From positions 6,932,001 through 6,996,000 of the forward strand of contig NZ_CP017641.1 in the NCBI RefSeq assembly GCF_001983935.1: DNA of 64,000 nucleotides, written 5' to 3'. The notes beneath the pieces were generated by a model that did not search any database, was not told the origin of the DNA, and saw only the letters and a program-made list of their open reading frames with translations. Made by a program: the position numbers and the translations under genes. Below are positions 34,597 to 44,330 of this stretch, in pieces (position 1 is the stretch's first letter; each line of letters begins with the position of its first letter). This DNA is from Fuerstiella marisgermanici. Lineage in GTDB: Bacteria > Planctomycetota > Planctomycetia > Planctomycetales > Planctomycetaceae.

Positions 34597-36168
34597 TTAA
34601 CCTTCAATGGAAGGCCCCTGCGGCTTCTGTATGCGCACGTGCTTTTGCCCTGGGGGCACGCTAACTTTCGCCGCCTTGTCTTTGGGTAACGTTTGCACGT
34701 TTAACAATTCCTCAACGTTGAGCCCCAACGCGGTTTCCCATTCCAGCAGTGGCACGTTCCAGTGCTGTTTGGGAAGAAGCTGCTGTGATTTCAGAATCCA
34801 TTTGGGATGCGTCCATGTCGCAGGCATCGCAGCAAGATTGACGGACGGATCTACCAGAAGTTCCGCCATCCGCCCATTTAGCGACACCAGTGCAAGGGCT
34901 CTGATTTCAAACCGTTTGGGATTGGCTGGGTCAAGAGTCGTGGCGATTTTGTGCGCGAGCTGCCGAATGTGTTCCGGATCTCGTCCCACTTTAGGTAGCT
35001 GATACGCGGTAACAAAATGTCTGAGATCAACCGGGGTAGTCATGCCGGTTTCGCGATCGGTCGCGTAAATTCTCAATCCGCACCGCTTGCCACGCAGCAT
35101 CATGTGCCACGCGAAAAAGTGTCCCCGTTCCGTCCAGCTCACGTTCCCCGGCAATGCCAGATGTCGCAGTGGTACGATGCATTGAAACACGACATACGCC
35201 GCCAACAGACTCAGGCCTGGATTTTGCCGAAACGATGGTGTTGCAGTATCCGCTTCGAGACACGTCTCAGTTGGTGCTGTGTTGATAATTCCGGCAGCCC
35301 TCAAACCCACTCTTGCAGCCGCTCTGCGCGGCCAATCAGAAGCGAAAAAGACGCTCGTGGCAGCGATCATCAGCCACGGAAAGACGCCGATAGGGAAGAC
35401 GAACGCGTTGGTGAAATGGAACGCCATAGCGACGACGAATGCGATTGCTCGCACTCGTGCAAGTAGCAGAGCTGGGACGATGGCAAGATCGAAGAAGATA
35501 CCGCCGAATGAGAATATCTGGACGATCCATTCGGGGTTCCCGTGCTGTCCGACGGCCCCGAACCATTCCTGTTGAGACAGCGTCATTCTCATCGGTTGGC
35601 CGTGTAGCCAGTCGGAATTTAGCTTAGCGAGACCGCCAAAGAAATAGGGCAGGGCCACATGAAACCGAACCAGCCACACACTCCACGTCGGGACCGTTGA
35701 CGGCGATTTGTCTGTGTGGCCAAAGCGATCCATCGACCACACGGCGTGTGCTGGAACAACGACTATCATCCAGCTCAACAGGCAGATTAGGTACATGTGG
35801 TTTAGGTAGGCTGTGCGGTCGCAGAGAAAAACGAACGTGAACAGCACGGCCATCAATACTGAACTGACACGATACAGGATGCCAGCGGCAACCAGCACGC
35901 CGGACATCGCCAGAGCGAAGAAATGCAGATACATGCCGCCGGAGGGCCACGGTTTAACCCACGAAAAACCGTAGTAGGAAAAGTGGTGAGGAGCATCGAC
36001 ATAGATGCCACGCACTTCACCCAGCAGTAGTGCCTTCACAGCATACGCGGCTACGGTAAGTCCCAGCACCACGCGAAACACGGCCAGCGAAGCTCCGTCG
36101 GTCGGCGCAAGCGCCCACTGAGTCACGAGACTCCCAGTCGTTTCAGTTTGTTGGATCGTATCGGCCAT
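34597..36168 (-). CDS. HTTM domain (vitamin K-dependent gamma-carboxylase-like) membrane protein, copy 2
   Basis: About 523 residues with around eight hydrophobic segments in the N-terminal 300 residues. The HTTM hallmarks are DGASLAVFRVVLGLTVAAYA, FFGGLAKLNSDWLHGQPMRM and LSWMIVVVPAHAVWSMD. The C-terminal third is soluble (TERGHFFAWHMMLRGKRCG and beyond), matching VKG-carboxylase-like proteins. Bacterial HTTM proteins have no general known reaction. It is a clear paralogue of the gene at 36170-37711 and begins one base after it ends (ATG at 36168), so the two are almost certainly one transcript. An alternative start at 36189 would overlap the neighbour by 20 bases. Confidence 0.87.
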   Translation of the reverse strand: MADTIQQTETTGSLVTQWALAPTDGASLAVFRVVLGLTVAAYAVKALLLGEVRGIYVDAPHHFSYYGFSWVKPWPSGGMYLHFFALAMSGVLVAAGILYRVSSVLMAVLFTFVFLCDRTAYLNHMYLICLLSWMIVVVPAHAVWSMDRFGHTDKSPSTVPTWSVWLVRFHVALPYFFGGLAKLNSDWLHGQPMRMTLSQQEWFGAVGQHGNPEWIVQIFSFGGIFFDLAIVPALLLARVRAIAFVVAMAFHFTNAFVFPIGVFPWLMIAATSVFFASDWPRRAAARVGLRAAGIINTAPTETCLEADTATPSFRQNPGLSLLAAYVVFQCIVPLRHLALPGNVSWTERGHFFAWHMMLRGKRCGLRIYATDRETGMTTPVDLRHFVTAYQLPKVGRDPEHIRQLAHKIATTLDPANPKRFEIRALALVSLNGRMAELLVDPSVNLAAMPATWTHPKWILKSQQLLPKQHWNVPLLEWETALGLNVEELLNVQTLPKDKAAKVSVPPGQKHVRIQKPQGPSIEG

Positions 36169-36169
36169 T

Positions 36170-37711
36170 TCAGTGTCGAATGCTCGCACTCAGTCTGCTC
36201 ATCGGTTGGCTGGCCCCCGTGCTTTGCTTGTCCTGCGGCGTTGATGTTCCAAACCAGAATTCCCGGTTTGGGAACTCAACACAAACCGGCCATTCGTTCG
36301 GCGGGCGCTTCCACGTATCGAATGGCCGTAGTGGTTCAGACAGCTTTGTGTACACAGTACGAGGTAATGTGAAATTTAGAGGAACACCCGCCAGATTTAG
36401 CGTCGGATTGACGATGGGCTGCGGTTTGCGCCCGTTCAAAGATGCCAGATTCAGAGCGAAAATTTCGCAATCCCCGGCACCTTGGCTGTTCAGCTCGTCT
36501 CTTAGGAAATGTGCCAACTGCACCATCATGCGGGGATCACAGCTCGAGAATCTCGCCTGCTGACGGCTAATGTAGTCCAGTACATTGATTGTGCCGGCTT
36601 CATCGGTTTCGGGATTACGCCAGCGGAACATACACACGGTCTTTTTGTCGCGCAACTTCATGTGCCACGAATAGTAGTGACCTTCTTCGGTCCAGCTGAC
36701 GTTGCCTTCATAAAGTAGGTGTCGCCATGGCAATGCAATTTGACATACAACGTACAGCCCCATTGTCGCCAGCAACAGGCGATTTCGAACAATGCCAGAA
36801 GGTTGAGTGCCTGGTCCGCCAACGTTGGCCATCTTCGTTGGTTGACAAGTTGTTCCGGGAGACATGCCGAGCCGCATTCCATCGGGGGCAAAGTAGATCG
36901 TTGTCGCGAAGATCATGAACCACGGAAAGACGCCGATCTGAAACAGCGTCGCGTTCATCAGGTGAAAGCCCAGAACTGCGCAATAGGCCAGCGTTCTGCT
37001 TCGCTTGAATAGCAGCAACGGAACAATCAACAGGTCAAGCAGCAATCCGCCCCAAACGAAAATCTGAACACACCATTCCTGAGTAAATGCGGGACCAATG
37101 ATCGGATACCACGTCGAACTGGCGAGCTTCATTCGCATTGGTTGGCCGTGCATCCAGTCCGAATTAAGTTTGGCAACCCCGCCAAAGAAGTAGGGCAACC
37201 CAACCTGAAATCGCAGCAGCCACAGAGTCCATAGCGGTATGGTTCTCGACTTACGCCGAAACAACACGCAATCCAGCGACCACAACCTGTTCGCGGGGAG
37301 AAATACCATCAACCACGAAGTCAGCACTAACAGGTAATAGTGGTTTTGATACTGAGCCTTATCCAGCAGGAAGATGTATGTGTAACCAAGAGCCAGCAGC
37401 AAACTGCTAATGCGGTAGAACAGGCCTGCTGCTACCAGTGCAGAGACGATCCACATCATTTGAAAGTGAGTCCGCATCCAGTGACCCGGAAGCGGCTTCA
37501 CCCAGTCGAACCCGTAGTATTTGAAGAAGAAGTTCGGTTGGACATAGAAGTACTCCACCCATTCTTCCGACAGGTACTTGCCGAACTGAACGCAGAATGT
37601 GACTCCCAACACGATCCGGAAGACGGCAAGAAACAAGCCGTCCACCGGTCGATTGAGGTGCCGTTCGAAGGTTTTAGCTCGCTGCATTGTGGTCAGCGTT
37701 TTGGAAGCCAT
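36170..37711 (-). CDS. HTTM domain (vitamin K-dependent gamma-carboxylase-like) membrane protein, copy 1
   Basis: 513 residues with the same architecture as its downstream paralogue: DGLFLAVFRIVLGVTFCVQ, LTSWLMVFLPANRLWSLD, FFGGVAKLNSDWMHGQPMRM, and a C-terminal soluble part beginning near SWTEEGHYYSWHMKLRDKK. The shared blocks FGG-AKLNSDW-HGQPMRM and WTE-GH(Y/F)-WHM show a tandem duplication followed by considerable divergence. Function is unknown. Gamma-carboxylation of Glu residues or another membrane-embedded oxygenation is only suggested by the fold. It follows the lipoprotein gene by 41 bases. Confidence 0.87.
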   Translation of the reverse strand: MASKTLTTMQRAKTFERHLNRPVDGLFLAVFRIVLGVTFCVQFGKYLSEEWVEYFYVQPNFFFKYYGFDWVKPLPGHWMRTHFQMMWIVSALVAAGLFYRISSLLLALGYTYIFLLDKAQYQNHYYLLVLTSWLMVFLPANRLWSLDCVLFRRKSRTIPLWTLWLLRFQVGLPYFFGGVAKLNSDWMHGQPMRMKLASSTWYPIIGPAFTQEWCVQIFVWGGLLLDLLIVPLLLFKRSRTLAYCAVLGFHLMNATLFQIGVFPWFMIFATTIYFAPDGMRLGMSPGTTCQPTKMANVGGPGTQPSGIVRNRLLLATMGLYVVCQIALPWRHLLYEGNVSWTEEGHYYSWHMKLRDKKTVCMFRWRNPETDEAGTINVLDYISRQQARFSSCDPRMMVQLAHFLRDELNSQGAGDCEIFALNLASLNGRKPQPIVNPTLNLAGVPLNFTLPRTVYTKLSEPLRPFDTWKRPPNEWPVCVEFPNREFWFGTSTPQDKQSTGASQPMSRLSASIRH

Positions 37712-37752
37712 TACAGGTTTACGTTTGTGTAGAAGTCGCTTTCGCGGCAGTG

Positions 37753-38193
37753 TCAGTCGTCGTCATCATCATGAGCGCGTCGTCCTGGCTTCCCAGCGGG
37801 TGGTAGCGAAGCCAGTTTGATATCGATCGTGTTTTCGCCGCTTGCGACGTCGTAGCTTGACTTGTCCGGTTTGCCGACGGCGGGCGGCCTCTCCTCGTCT
37901 TCCGCCTCTTCGCTGTCACGGTCGGCTGGCAACATCATCACACCAACGGCGTTTTTCCCGATGGCTGCAGCGGGAATGACATACGTGCCATCAGCTTCGG
38001 TCAGTGCAGATGCCGCAACACCCGCCTCCGTTTCGCCTTTGTCAGCCATGGGCGTGAACATGACACGAGCCGGGTAAACAGGCTGCCCGTCAAGGCTAAC
38101 CATTCCTGAAACAGGAGCGGTGTTCTCGCTGCCACAGCCAATGACTCCCAGTAGAACTGCGCCACCGAGGACGCGTTTAAGCTTCGCCAGCAT
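37753..38193 (-). CDS. small lipoprotein with transthyretin/carboxypeptidase-regulatory-like fold
   Basis: 146 residues. LLGVIGC at residues 14-20 is a lipobox, giving a lipid-anchored mature protein starting at Cys20. The mature part, PVSGMVSLDGQPVYPARVMFTP followed later by ALTEADGTYVIP, is the pattern of planctomycete carboxypeptidase-regulatory-like lipoproteins, which often sit next to DUF1559 genes as here. The C-terminus is strikingly charged (RRAHDDDDD). It probably belongs to one transcription unit with the DUF1559 gene upstream and the two HTTM genes downstream. Confidence 0.82.
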   Translation of the reverse strand: MLAKLKRVLGGAVLLGVIGCGSENTAPVSGMVSLDGQPVYPARVMFTPMADKGETEAGVAASALTEADGTYVIPAAAIGKNAVGVMMLPADRDSEEAEDEERPPAVGKPDKSSYDVASGENTIDIKLASLPPAGKPGRRAHDDDDD

Positions 38194-38344
38194 TGGTTAA
38201 TCACCTTTTGATTTTCGAATGTGTTAGGGGTTCTTAGTTGCGGACATCTGCAGGAAGTACAGGCGTCCCGCGTAACGAGGAAAAGCCGGGACGAACGAAA
38301 GTTCGGCCCGACTGGAGTTTTTACGAGGTTCAGCAGGAAACGAT

Positions 38345-39406
38345 TCAGAATGCATCGCCGCTGATGGGAAGGCCGTCGTCGATAGTGCCCAGAGCTTCGA
38401 AGATTCCATCGGCAACCCATGTTGTGGGCTCGGTCTTGTAACCAGTATCCAGGTTTTCACTCAGGAAGGTCACAGAGCCGTCGGCAAACAAAAACTGAGC
38501 TCCGCCTGTGTGCCAGCTAAACGGGCAGTCATCGTCGATTGCCGCCGAAAAGTCGTTGGGGGTGGTTCCAGCGTTGATGGTTGATGGCCACTGTGTTTTA
38601 AACAATACGTTCTCATCGCTGTTGACGCCGCCCATCCAGGTTGGCAGTTCGTTTCCACTGATCCCCGGATATGCTGATTCACCAACCGCGATCGTATTGC
38701 TGGTTCCGTCCGTAATGTCGCGAATTCTTGTGTTGAACGCTCGTCCGGAATAGAACAGATCGCGAGGCTTGGCACCAAACCCGCGGTCCCCAAACCCACC
38801 GCAGTACTTGTAATCGCTCACGGCCATTCCGACCGCATGAGGATTGCTGGATGCGTAGTTGTGTTCGGCTTTTCCCTGTGAATACACCGGCGGAATACGG
38901 TCGGGCAGCGCGGACGACGGACAGCGAAACGCTTTGATCACCGTTTCTGAGCCAGGAATAATTGTGCCATTCGCCGCATAGTGGCCTCGAATTGCACAAT
39001 AGTTGGCCGATCCACCGATAAAGCCCATGCCGGTTTCAGTGGTGCCGGTGTGTGGGCCAACCCAATTGGCAGTGATAGGCAGAGTCTGATACAGGTTGGT
39101 CTGTTCAAGTTGAGGCAGAATCATGACGCCCCACGCATAGCCATCATCGTCGCAGCCGAAATTGTCATCTGGTGAACCCGATAGTCCTGTGGGGAACATT
39201 CCGTGAATGTCGTGGTAGTTGTGTAGTGCAATTCCCAGCTGCTTCAGGTTGTTCTTGCATTGCGTTCTTCGGGCCGCCTCACGTGCCTGTTGCACGGCTG
39301 GCAGCAGCAATGAAATCAGGATCGCAATGATCGCAATCACAACCAGCAATTCAATAATGGTGAAGCCGCGTTCCGACGACTTCCATTTGTTTGGTCTGTG
39401 TCTCAT
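38345..39406 (-). CDS. DUF1559 protein with prepilin-type N-terminal methylation signal
   Basis: 353 residues from the ATG at 39406, which is preceded by GGAAGGAAA. Upstream in-frame codons to 39568 lack family similarity. [18 protein letters not shown] near residue 15 is a type IV prepilin cleavage and helix signal, followed by [20 protein letters not shown], the DUF1559 hallmark. H-X9-DG (ISFGxxxFAxADGSV-like) appears as [18 protein letters not shown] near the C-terminus. These pseudopilin-like proteins are numerous in planctomycetes and are thought to be surface or pore-associated. The role is otherwise unknown. Confidence 0.93.
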   Translation of the reverse strand: MRHRPNKWKSSERGFTIIELLVVIAIIAILISLLLPAVQQAREAARRTQCKNNLKQLGIALHNYHDIHGMFPTGLSGSPDDNFGCDDDGYAWGVMILPQLEQTNLYQTLPITANWVGPHTGTTETGMGFIGGSANYCAIRGHYAANGTIIPGSETVIKAFRCPSSALPDRIPPVYSQGKAEHNYASSNPHAVGMAVSDYKYCGGFGDRGFGAKPRDLFYSGRAFNTRIRDITDGTSNTIAVGESAYPGISGNELPTWMGGVNSDENVLFKTQWPSTINAGTTPNDFSAAIDDDCPFSWHTGGAQFLFADGSVTFLSENLDTGYKTEPTTWVADGIFEALGTIDDGLPISGDAF

Positions 39407-39497
39407 GTGGAATTTCCTTCCGATTGATAAGTTGAACTTGATTGGTCGACGTGACCTGTATTCGTGTAAGAATTCGGCTCGCCACCGAATTTTGATT

Positions 39498-39822
39498 TCA
39501 TTCTTCCGCTCCGCCGCCAATGCCGTACGAAAACGACAGTTCGGGAGCCGCTGCGAACAGTTCTTCAAAGACGGCTCGCGAAATTTTGGTTCCCGTTAAA
39601 CGCAGCTTGGACATGGATGGGTGCTGCACCAGTTGCAGCAAGGCGGCCTTCGATGCGTCGGTGATTGCACAGTTCTCAAGGAACACGGCCGAAAGTTTGG
39701 GATTCGAAGACGAGCAGTTGGCGGCGAACTCGGAAAACGATTCATCCGAAATTTGGCTGTTGTCCAAATAGAGCATTTCCAGAGCAGGCATTGCTTGTAC
39801 ACAATTCAAACCACCTTCTCCC
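39498..39822 (-). pseudogene. leucine-rich-repeat protein, 3' part (interrupted by the IS element)
   Basis: The frame reads leucine-rich repeats ([57 protein letters not shown]) and ends at a stop at 39498. It continues the protein begun at 41793. Deleting 39814-41113 (element plus one target copy) joins the two halves in frame across NLASLDLGEG-GLNCVQAMPA, giving about 331 residues. An ATG at 39836, inside the element end, could still produce a 112-residue fragment. Confidence 0.85.
39814..39822. repeat. 9-bp target-site duplication, left copy
   Basis: CCTTCTCCC immediately left of the element, repeated at 41114-41122. Confidence 0.9.
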
Positions 39823-41113
39823 CAGGGCCAGCGCATACTAAGTTGTTTTGCCGGTAAGGATTTGCATCAAATAGTCAATGTTCCATCCGGCCATTCTTCT
39901 TTTCATGACGTTGCTTTGTTTGCCAGGATGTTTCTTGATGAGGCTGAGTGTGAGTCGTCTGAGCCATGACAAATTGTTCGCGAAGATTCGGTTTCGGACT
40001 CGACTCTCATCCTCGCGGTAGGTCATGTCGAGACTCCAGTGCAGCGTGTTTTCTATGGCCCAGTGACCACGAACCGTTGTTGCGAACAGCTCGCCTTTGC
40101 GACGCAGACTGCTGATGTAGTAGCGAACGTCAGAATGATGAATGCCGTCCTGCTCGTACATTCGGATCGCCGTTCCGATGGTCTTGAGTCCGGCCCATTT
40201 GTGGCCCACGTCAAAATCGACAGGCACGGTCGCCTGATAGTAGATTCTCTGTTCCTGCCGACCGTGTCCCTTCTCTGTTTCTTCATAGCGACTGACGGGA
40301 CAGCGAGCGAAGTCATCCTCCAGGTGATCGAGAAAAAACTTCTGCACGACCTCATAGAGTTTCGGTTGGTTGCCTTTCAGGGCTAACACATAGTCTGCAT
40401 TGCCAGACACGATCTGCTGCGCAATGTTTTTTTGACAACCCGCTGCGTCAATCGTAATGATCGCCTCATCGATATTGATTTCGTTCAGTAATTTCGGGAT
40501 CGCGGTGATCTCGTTCGACTTCTCTTCCGTCGCCACCTGTCCCAGAGAAATCCCCTGATCAGAAGCCCACGCACTCACGATGAACAACGCACCCAGCCCA
40601 TTCTTTTTGTCATGTGATCGACGGAGTGCTTTGCCATCAATCGCAATCTGTTTTCTGTAGCCTTCTTTCTGTTCGTCGGAAAGTCCTTCCAGCGATTCAA
40701 TCCATTGCACGAAGCACGCTTGAAAGTCGTTCGGCTTCAGGAGAGAAAGGACGCGCCGGTACGTATCTTTTTTCGGAATGCCATGCGGAAGTGCCAGGTG
40801 TTTCTGCAGGCCATCGGCATTCAGTCGCGCCCATTCCGCAATCGCACTGGGGCCGTCGGCGTTGGCCAGCACTCCGCAAATGGCGATCACAATCACATCA
40901 CCAAGCAGATGCAGACGATTGATGTTGGAACGCGGGTCTTTCAATTGATCAAAGTAATGAACAATGTTTCCTGTCAGCTCCTGGGTGACCGCCAGTTCAA
41001 CTGTCGACATCTCTTGTCCTCTCCTCGTGAAGTCCGATGTTACGACACGAAAAGATTAACCAATACTCACTTGTCGCGCCAGCCTAAATTGCCCAAAGTG
41101 CGCGCTGGCCCTG
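39823..41113 (-). mobile_element. ISAs1-family insertion sequence, 1291 bp, complete
   Basis: The ends carry the 12-bp inverted repeat CAGGGCCAGCGC (39823-39834), with its complement GCGCTGGCCCTG at 41102-41113. The element encodes one transposase and is flanked by the 9-bp direct repeat CCTTCTCCC. Intact ends, intact transposase and an exact target duplication indicate a recent insertion. Confidence 0.93.
39838..41010 (-). CDS. ISAs1 family DDE transposase
   Basis: 390 residues. The N-terminal ISAs1 region is HYFDQLKDPRSNINRLHLLGD with VIAICGVLANADG. The DDE residues are expected in QIAIDGKALRRS (Asp), IITIDAAGCQKNIA (Asp) and HWSLDMTYREDESRVR (Glu). The reading frame is uninterrupted and the stop lies about 15 bases inside the left end, so the enzyme is probably functional. 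It is oriented with the disrupted LRR gene. Confidence 0.95.
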   Translation of the reverse strand: MSTVELAVTQELTGNIVHYFDQLKDPRSNINRLHLLGDVIVIAICGVLANADGPSAIAEWARLNADGLQKHLALPHGIPKKDTYRRVLSLLKPNDFQACFVQWIESLEGLSDEQKEGYRKQIAIDGKALRRSHDKKNGLGALFIVSAWASDQGISLGQVATEEKSNEITAIPKLLNEINIDEAIITIDAAGCQKNIAQQIVSGNADYVLALKGNQPKLYEVVQKFFLDHLEDDFARCPVSRYEETEKGHGRQEQRIYYQATVPVDFDVGHKWAGLKTIGTAIRMYEQDGIHHSDVRYYISSLRRKGELFATTVRGHWAIENTLHWSLDMTYREDESRVRNRIFANNLSWLRRLTLSLIKKHPGKQSNVMKRRMAGWNIDYLMQILTGKTT

Positions 41114-41122
41114 CCTTCTCCC
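41114..41122. repeat. 9-bp target-site duplication, right copy
   Basis: CCTTCTCCC immediately right of the element, identical to 39814-39822. It lies within the LRR codons for Leu-Gly-Glu-Gly. Confidence 0.9.
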
Positions 41123-41793
41123 AGGTCCAGACTGGCAAGATTCAAGAGCGTCAAATCCGGCATCGCGGCCAATTGCTGTAAGCCTTTCCCCGTGATCTGT
41201 GTACGGCCGAGGTACAGCCGCTGAAGTCGATTTAGATTTGCAAGGCCAACCGCCGATGCGTCCGTTACCCCGCAGTCAGACAGGTCAAGCGTCTCCACCA
41301 TTTGGATGCCACCGATTCCATCGACCGTGACTTCGCCGAATTCACTTCCAGCCAGAGTCAGTTCACGAAGCGACTCGCATTGCGACAGTGCTTTCAAGCC
41401 TGTGCTGGTAAGACGCATGTCATCCAGTCGCAGAGCTTCAAGGTGGGGGAGCTTCGCCAGCGTTTCGAGCCCCTTGTCGGTGATGGTGGTGCCTGAAAGA
41501 TCGAGACTTCGAAGGCCCGTTAACGCCAATAGCTGTTTGCATTCGTCATCCCCAAAGGCAGCGGAATGAACGCTGAAACGAATGACTTCACCATTATTGT
41601 TCGCTTCGTGCTGTGCCTTAAACGTATCGCCCATGATGCTGGCGATACGTATCGCTGAGCCACCGAACGCAGGGAACAGGTCGAGGTTCCATGCGACGGT
41701 GCCCGCAAGTATTGTCAGCAGTCCATAGATGACGGGTCTTGTATTGGCGCTCACAACAATGTGTTCCTTCAATCGGCTGGATTCGATTCGCAC
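41114..41793 (-). pseudogene. leucine-rich-repeat membrane protein, 5' part (interrupted by the IS element)
   Basis: The frame opens with a GTG at 41793. An N-terminal transmembrane segment (VIYGLLTILAGTVAWNLDLF) is followed by ribonuclease-inhibitor-like leucine-rich repeats: LRSLDLSGTTITDKGLETL, LEALRLDDMRLTSTGLKAL, LRELTLAGSEF, VETLDLSDCGVTDASAVGL and LQRLYLGRTQITGKGLQQL. At 41114 the gene enters the insertion element and would run through about 19 foreign codons before a stop at 41056. Planctomycete LRR proteins of this kind are membrane-anchored and of unknown partner. Confidence 0.87.
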
Positions 41794-42063
41794 GCAGCGC
41801 GGGTGCGAGATGCGGGGATTAAATGAACTTCTCTGAGTCGATCAAGAACGCATTGGCGGAACTCGCCTGATCTTCACACAGTTAATCGCACCCTCATCGT
41901 TCGCTTACACGTTCTTCACATTGCGCGTTGCAAGCCTGAGCTCGACTGAACTGTGTTAAGAGTTGATGGAGTTGCGGTGGCTGGTGTTTCAACCCAGCGA
42001 TCGTCAGCTATTGTGCGACCGACGCTTCGCCGTTTTCATACTTCACAAACTAAGGAACACACC

Positions 42064-43461
42064 ATGCCCCAGCAATCAGACATATCACGCCGTGACTTTC
42101 TTCAAAACGGCAGCCTCGCCGTCGGATCGTCCGCCATTGCGGGCGCGTTTTCGTCGCTGCTATCTCGCACTGCACGCGGCGAGCAAAAGCGAACCCAGGT
42201 TGGCTATGGAACTCTGCGACCTGTGGCGGATCAGGCGACCGGGCTCGAACTTCTAAAGTTGCCAGAAGGCTTTACATACAAGTCCTACGGCTGGACGGGT
42301 GACGCGCTATCAGACGGGCAGGCTACTCCGGGGGCTCACGACGGCATGGCCGTCATCGCCGCAGACGACGACGGCATTCTGACGTTGTGCCGCAACCACG
42401 AACTGAAGTCAGACGGCAAGCCCTTTGCGAAATCAGAAATTGTGTTTGATCAATCAGCCGGGGGCGGCTGCACGAACCTGAGATTTGACCCCGACAAAGG
42501 GACGTGGGAATCTGCCACGCCGAGCCTGAGCGGGACGGTCAAGAACTGTGCCGGTGGTGCGACACCGTGGGGGACATGGCTGACCTGCGAAGAAGCCGTT
42601 GCCGGGCCACAAACTGAAGACGATGGCCGGGTCTATAATTATGAAGAAGAGCATGGATGGATTTTTGAGGTTCCGGAAACAGGCAATGCGACCGCTGTTC
42701 CACTGAAAGACATGGGTTGCTTTGTTCACGAAGCCGTCGCGGTCGACCCAAACACTGGTATTGTCTATGAAACGGAAGATCGTGGGACGGCGGGCTTCTA
42801 CCGGTTCATCCCGAATCGTCCAGGAGATTTGGCAGCGGGGGGGATTCTGGAAATGCTGAAAGTGCCAGGCTTCTCAGACTTAGGCCGGGATGTGGAAGCA
42901 GGCCGGGAGTACGACTGCGAGTGGGTGAAAATTGACGAACCTCACCGTGGTCACAGTCCTAACACGAAAGATGAACTCGGCGTGTTCCTGCAGGGCCGTG
43001 CGAAAGGCGGAACTCGCTTTGCCCGATTGGAAGGCTGCTGGTTCGGCAACGGCGTGGTTTACTTCGTTTCCACCAGCGGCGGCGACGTTGGTGCCGGGCA
43101 GATCTGGAGCTACGATCCGAAGGCGGCAAAGCTGTCTCTGGTGTTTGAATCGCCCGACAAACAGGTGCTGGAAAGCCCCGACAATATCGCCGTCAGCCCG
43201 CGCGGAGGGATAGTGCTTTGCGAAGACGGCGACTTAATACCTCAGAGATTGCACGGCCTCACGCCAGACGGCCAGCTGTTTCGTTTCGCTGACAACAATG
43301 TCGTTTTGAAAAGCGAACGCAACGGGTTTAGGGGCGACTTTCGAGGCAGCGAATGGGCCGGGGCGACGTTCAGCCCGGACGGCAAGTGGCTGTTCGCAAA
43401 TCTTCAAAACCCCGGAATGACGTTTGCCATCACCGGCCCGTGGGAAGATCGCGGGCTTTGA
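42064..43461 (+). CDS. Tat-exported PhoX family (DUF839) phosphatase-like protein
   Basis: About 465 residues from the ATG at 42064. SRRDFLQNGSLAVGSSAIAG is a twin-arginine signal. The beta-propeller PhoX hallmarks are FTYKSYGWTGDALSDG, LCRNHELKSDG, GGCTNLRFDP, TPWGTWLTCEEA, HEAVAVDPNTGIVYETEDRG and SPDNIAVSPRGGIVLCEDG. PhoX enzymes are calcium/iron-dependent alkaline phosphatases exported by Tat. Many DUF839 relatives are not proven phosphatases. Preceding in-frame codons back to 41953 are non-coding in character. Confidence 0.9.
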   Translation: MPQQSDISRRDFLQNGSLAVGSSAIAGAFSSLLSRTARGEQKRTQVGYGTLRPVADQATGLELLKLPEGFTYKSYGWTGDALSDGQATPGAHDGMAVIAADDDGILTLCRNHELKSDGKPFAKSEIVFDQSAGGGCTNLRFDPDKGTWESATPSLSGTVKNCAGGATPWGTWLTCEEAVAGPQTEDDGRVYNYEEEHGWIFEVPETGNATAVPLKDMGCFVHEAVAVDPNTGIVYETEDRGTAGFYRFIPNRPGDLAAGGILEMLKVPGFSDLGRDVEAGREYDCEWVKIDEPHRGHSPNTKDELGVFLQGRAKGGTRFARLEGCWFGNGVVYFVSTSGGDVGAGQIWSYDPKAAKLSLVFESPDKQVLESPDNIAVSPRGGIVLCEDGDLIPQRLHGLTPDGQLFRFADNNVVLKSERNGFRGDFRGSEWAGATFSPDGKWLFANLQNPGMTFAITGPWEDRGL

Positions 43462-43631
43462 TTAGAAGGCGAATTCCAGCCACAACAGGCGTTGTGAAGA
43501 CGGGGACCATTTTGTTCATCAAAGTATGCTAACGAATCGGAATCACGTCCTTCGGCAATCCCCCTCGAAAGCTGAAAGTCTGTTGCGACCGAAAGTGTCG
43601 TGATCGGAAAACAGTGCAATCAGGCCAGCAA

Positions 43632-44330
43632 TCAATTTCTGGCCTGGAACCTTCGACGACAGCCGAAAAACGCGATGGCGATCAAGCTAAGTGCGGCGTA
43701 ACTTGAGGGTTCGGGTACTGCTGTGCCTTCTATCGACAGGTTGTCGATCACCATGCCAGTACCGGGGGTAAAGCTGTTGTTGGTGCCGAATTGCAGGCGA
43801 ATATTCAGACCGGAGTTACCTGCAAATTGAGTAAGGTCAAAGCTTGCTAGACTAGACGTCGCCGCGTTGCCACCGTAATTTCGAATTCCGATCTCGAGGC
43901 GAGGCTGCGGTGGGCCATCAATGTATTGCATCGCCGATGGTCCATCGGGTTCCAACAAATTCACCGCAACGCCAGGCGTTGGCTTAGAGTTGTTGTTAAA
44001 TGGGTCCAACGGGGTCAAACTGGCTAGTGCATTAAAACCTACATCAATCCCGTCCAGATTCTGAGCGGTGAATGCGAATGTAAGCGACGCCGAACTAAAT
44101 CCGGTCAAATCTATGTCGCTAACTTCGTAGTAGGTGTACATGTTGTTTCCGAACCCAGCCCCTTGATTCAAAGTGCCCCCTGACAGCTGAAACTGGCCGG
44201 TACCGAACCCGCTAATCGTTTCCATAGCGCCCAGGGTACCTCCGAAGTCCTGGCTGAACACGACATCCGCGTATGAATTCCTGGCAACGCCAGGCGTGAG
44301 CAAGAGTGCAATCAATAGCGAGCAACGCAT
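43632..44330 (-). CDS. PEP-CTERM sorted surface protein
   Basis: 232 residues. A signal peptide (MRCSLLIALLLTPGVARNSYA) leads a beta-rich mature domain beginning VVFSQDFGGTLGAMETISG, consistent with a concanavalin/laminin-G-like sandwich. The C-terminus has the exosortase recognition signal VPEPSSYAALSLIAIAFFG followed by basic residues (CRRRFQARN). Such proteins are cleaved by an exosortase and anchored or released at the surface. No exosortase is in this window. Confidence 0.88.
   Translation of the reverse strand: MRCSLLIALLLTPGVARNSYADVVFSQDFGGTLGAMETISGFGTGQFQLSGGTLNQGAGFGNNMYTYYEVSDIDLTGFSSASLTFAFTAQNLDGIDVGFNALASLTPLDPFNNNSKPTPGVAVNLLEPDGPSAMQYIDGPPQPRLEIGIRNYGGNAATSSLASFDLTQFAGNSGLNIRLQFGTNNSFTPGTGMVIDNLSIEGTAVPEPSSYAALSLIAIAFFGCRRRFQARN

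Noticed and set aside
36246-36274. Inverted repeat TTCCAAACC...GGTTTGGGAA resembling a terminator
   Set aside because: It lies inside the C-terminal coding part of an HTTM gene, contains a bulge and has no T-tract, so it is probably incidental.
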